DNA of 6,084 nt, taken from contig CALAHA010000091.1 in NCBI GenBank assembly GCA_937891565.1, positions 1-6,084 of the forward strand, written 5' to 3'. The notes under the pieces were generated by a model. The model was not told where the DNA came from. It ran no database searches and worked only from the letters and a program-made list of their open reading frames with translations. The translations under genes were made by a program, and so were the position numbers. Below are positions 5,993 to 6,084 of this stretch, piece after piece. This DNA comes from an uncultured Ilumatobacter sp. Its GTDB lineage: Bacteria > Actinomycetota > Acidimicrobiia > Acidimicrobiales > Ilumatobacteraceae. Position 1 is the stretch's first letter; each line of letters opens with the position of its first letter.

Positions 5993-6021
5993 TGACCGAC
6001 GCTGCGTGGCGCTATCGGTCA
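5993..6021. terminator. Hairpin between nrdR and the convergent gene
   Basis: TGACCGA (5993-5999) pairs perfectly with TCGGTCA (6015-6021). An inner CGC/GCG stem (6000-6002 with 6009-6011) continues the helix after a 3-nt bulge, closing a 6-nt loop. It starts 2 nt after the nrdR stop, and its distal arm contains the stop codon of the leftward gene. Only a short T run (6025-6027) follows on the plus strand, so it is a reasonable but not classic bidirectional terminator. Confidence 0.5.
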
Positions 6022-6084
6022 GCGTTTCCGCAACCAGCGGCTGAACACGAAGGTCTGGTCGTCGATCACCATCTGGGCGAGCTC
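6019..6084 (-). CDS. C-terminal end of an unidentified leftward gene, partial
   Basis: The minus strand reads 21 codons from the window edge to a TGA (6019-6021). The encoded tail begins ELAQMVIDDQ and ends SRWLRKR. A basic C-terminus placed convergently to nrdR, with its stop inside a hairpin, is typical of a real gene end. However, the piece is too short to identify, and a plus-strand frame (TTG 5992 onward) is also open to the edge. Product unknown. Confidence 0.4.
   Translation of the reverse strand, partial: ELAQMVIDDQTFVFSRWLRKR

Noticed and set aside
5992..6084. Plus-strand frame from TTG 5992 open to the window edge
   Set aside because: It begins inside the hairpin immediately after nrdR with no ribosome binding site. 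The minus-strand C-terminal end with a stop in the hairpin is the more economical reading, although neither is proven.

Overview
The window is a compact, GC-rich bacterial chromosome segment that looks actinobacterial. It carries dapF and hflX in tandem, then an aminotransferase of the actinobacterial DapC type, then lexA divergent from a LysM gene followed by nrdR. From memory, the parts miaA-dapF-hflX and lexA/LysM(chiZ, divS)/nrdR also lie close together in Mycobacterium and Corynebacterium. The GC is moderate for the phylum and dapC sits beside hflX, which would suit a non-mycobacterial lineage such as Acidimicrobiia. That placement is inference. All genes look like chromosomal housekeeping or stress genes, and I see no IS, phage, CRISPR, tRNA or rRNA signal.

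Layout. Positions 1-4158 hold a rightward, tightly packed set: the last codons of an upstream gene (perhaps miaA), dapF (ATGA overlap), hflX (GTG start, 10-nt gap), dapC (2-nt gap) and an unrecognised two-pass membrane protein with a proline-rich tail (43-nt gap). The set ends convergently against lexA, with a 30-nt gap and a possible hairpin. lexA runs leftward from 4818. Its upstream region, shared with the divergent LysM gene, is the most informative non-coding stretch here. It has a good sigma70-type promoter placed so that lexA mRNA would be leaderless, two abutting LexA-box-like sequences over and upstream of the -35, a third box matching the Gram-positive consensus on the LysM side, and several extra half-sites. 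Rightward from 5025 come the LysM protein and nrdR. After nrdR a hairpin separates it from the end of a leftward gene that continues past the window.

Function. DapF and DapC act in the succinylase route to meso-diaminopimelate and lysine, feeding peptidoglycan. HflX is a ribosome-associated GTPase. LexA is the SOS repressor. By position and architecture, the LysM protein is probably the SOS-induced cell-division suppressor of the YneA/ChiZ/DivS kind. NrdR is the repressor of ribonucleotide reductase genes. The right half therefore looks like a DNA-damage module linking repair, division arrest and dNTP control. No wholly new system is evident. The items most worth checking are the LexA operator architecture, the leaderless lexA start, the nrdR start and the unknown membrane protein.
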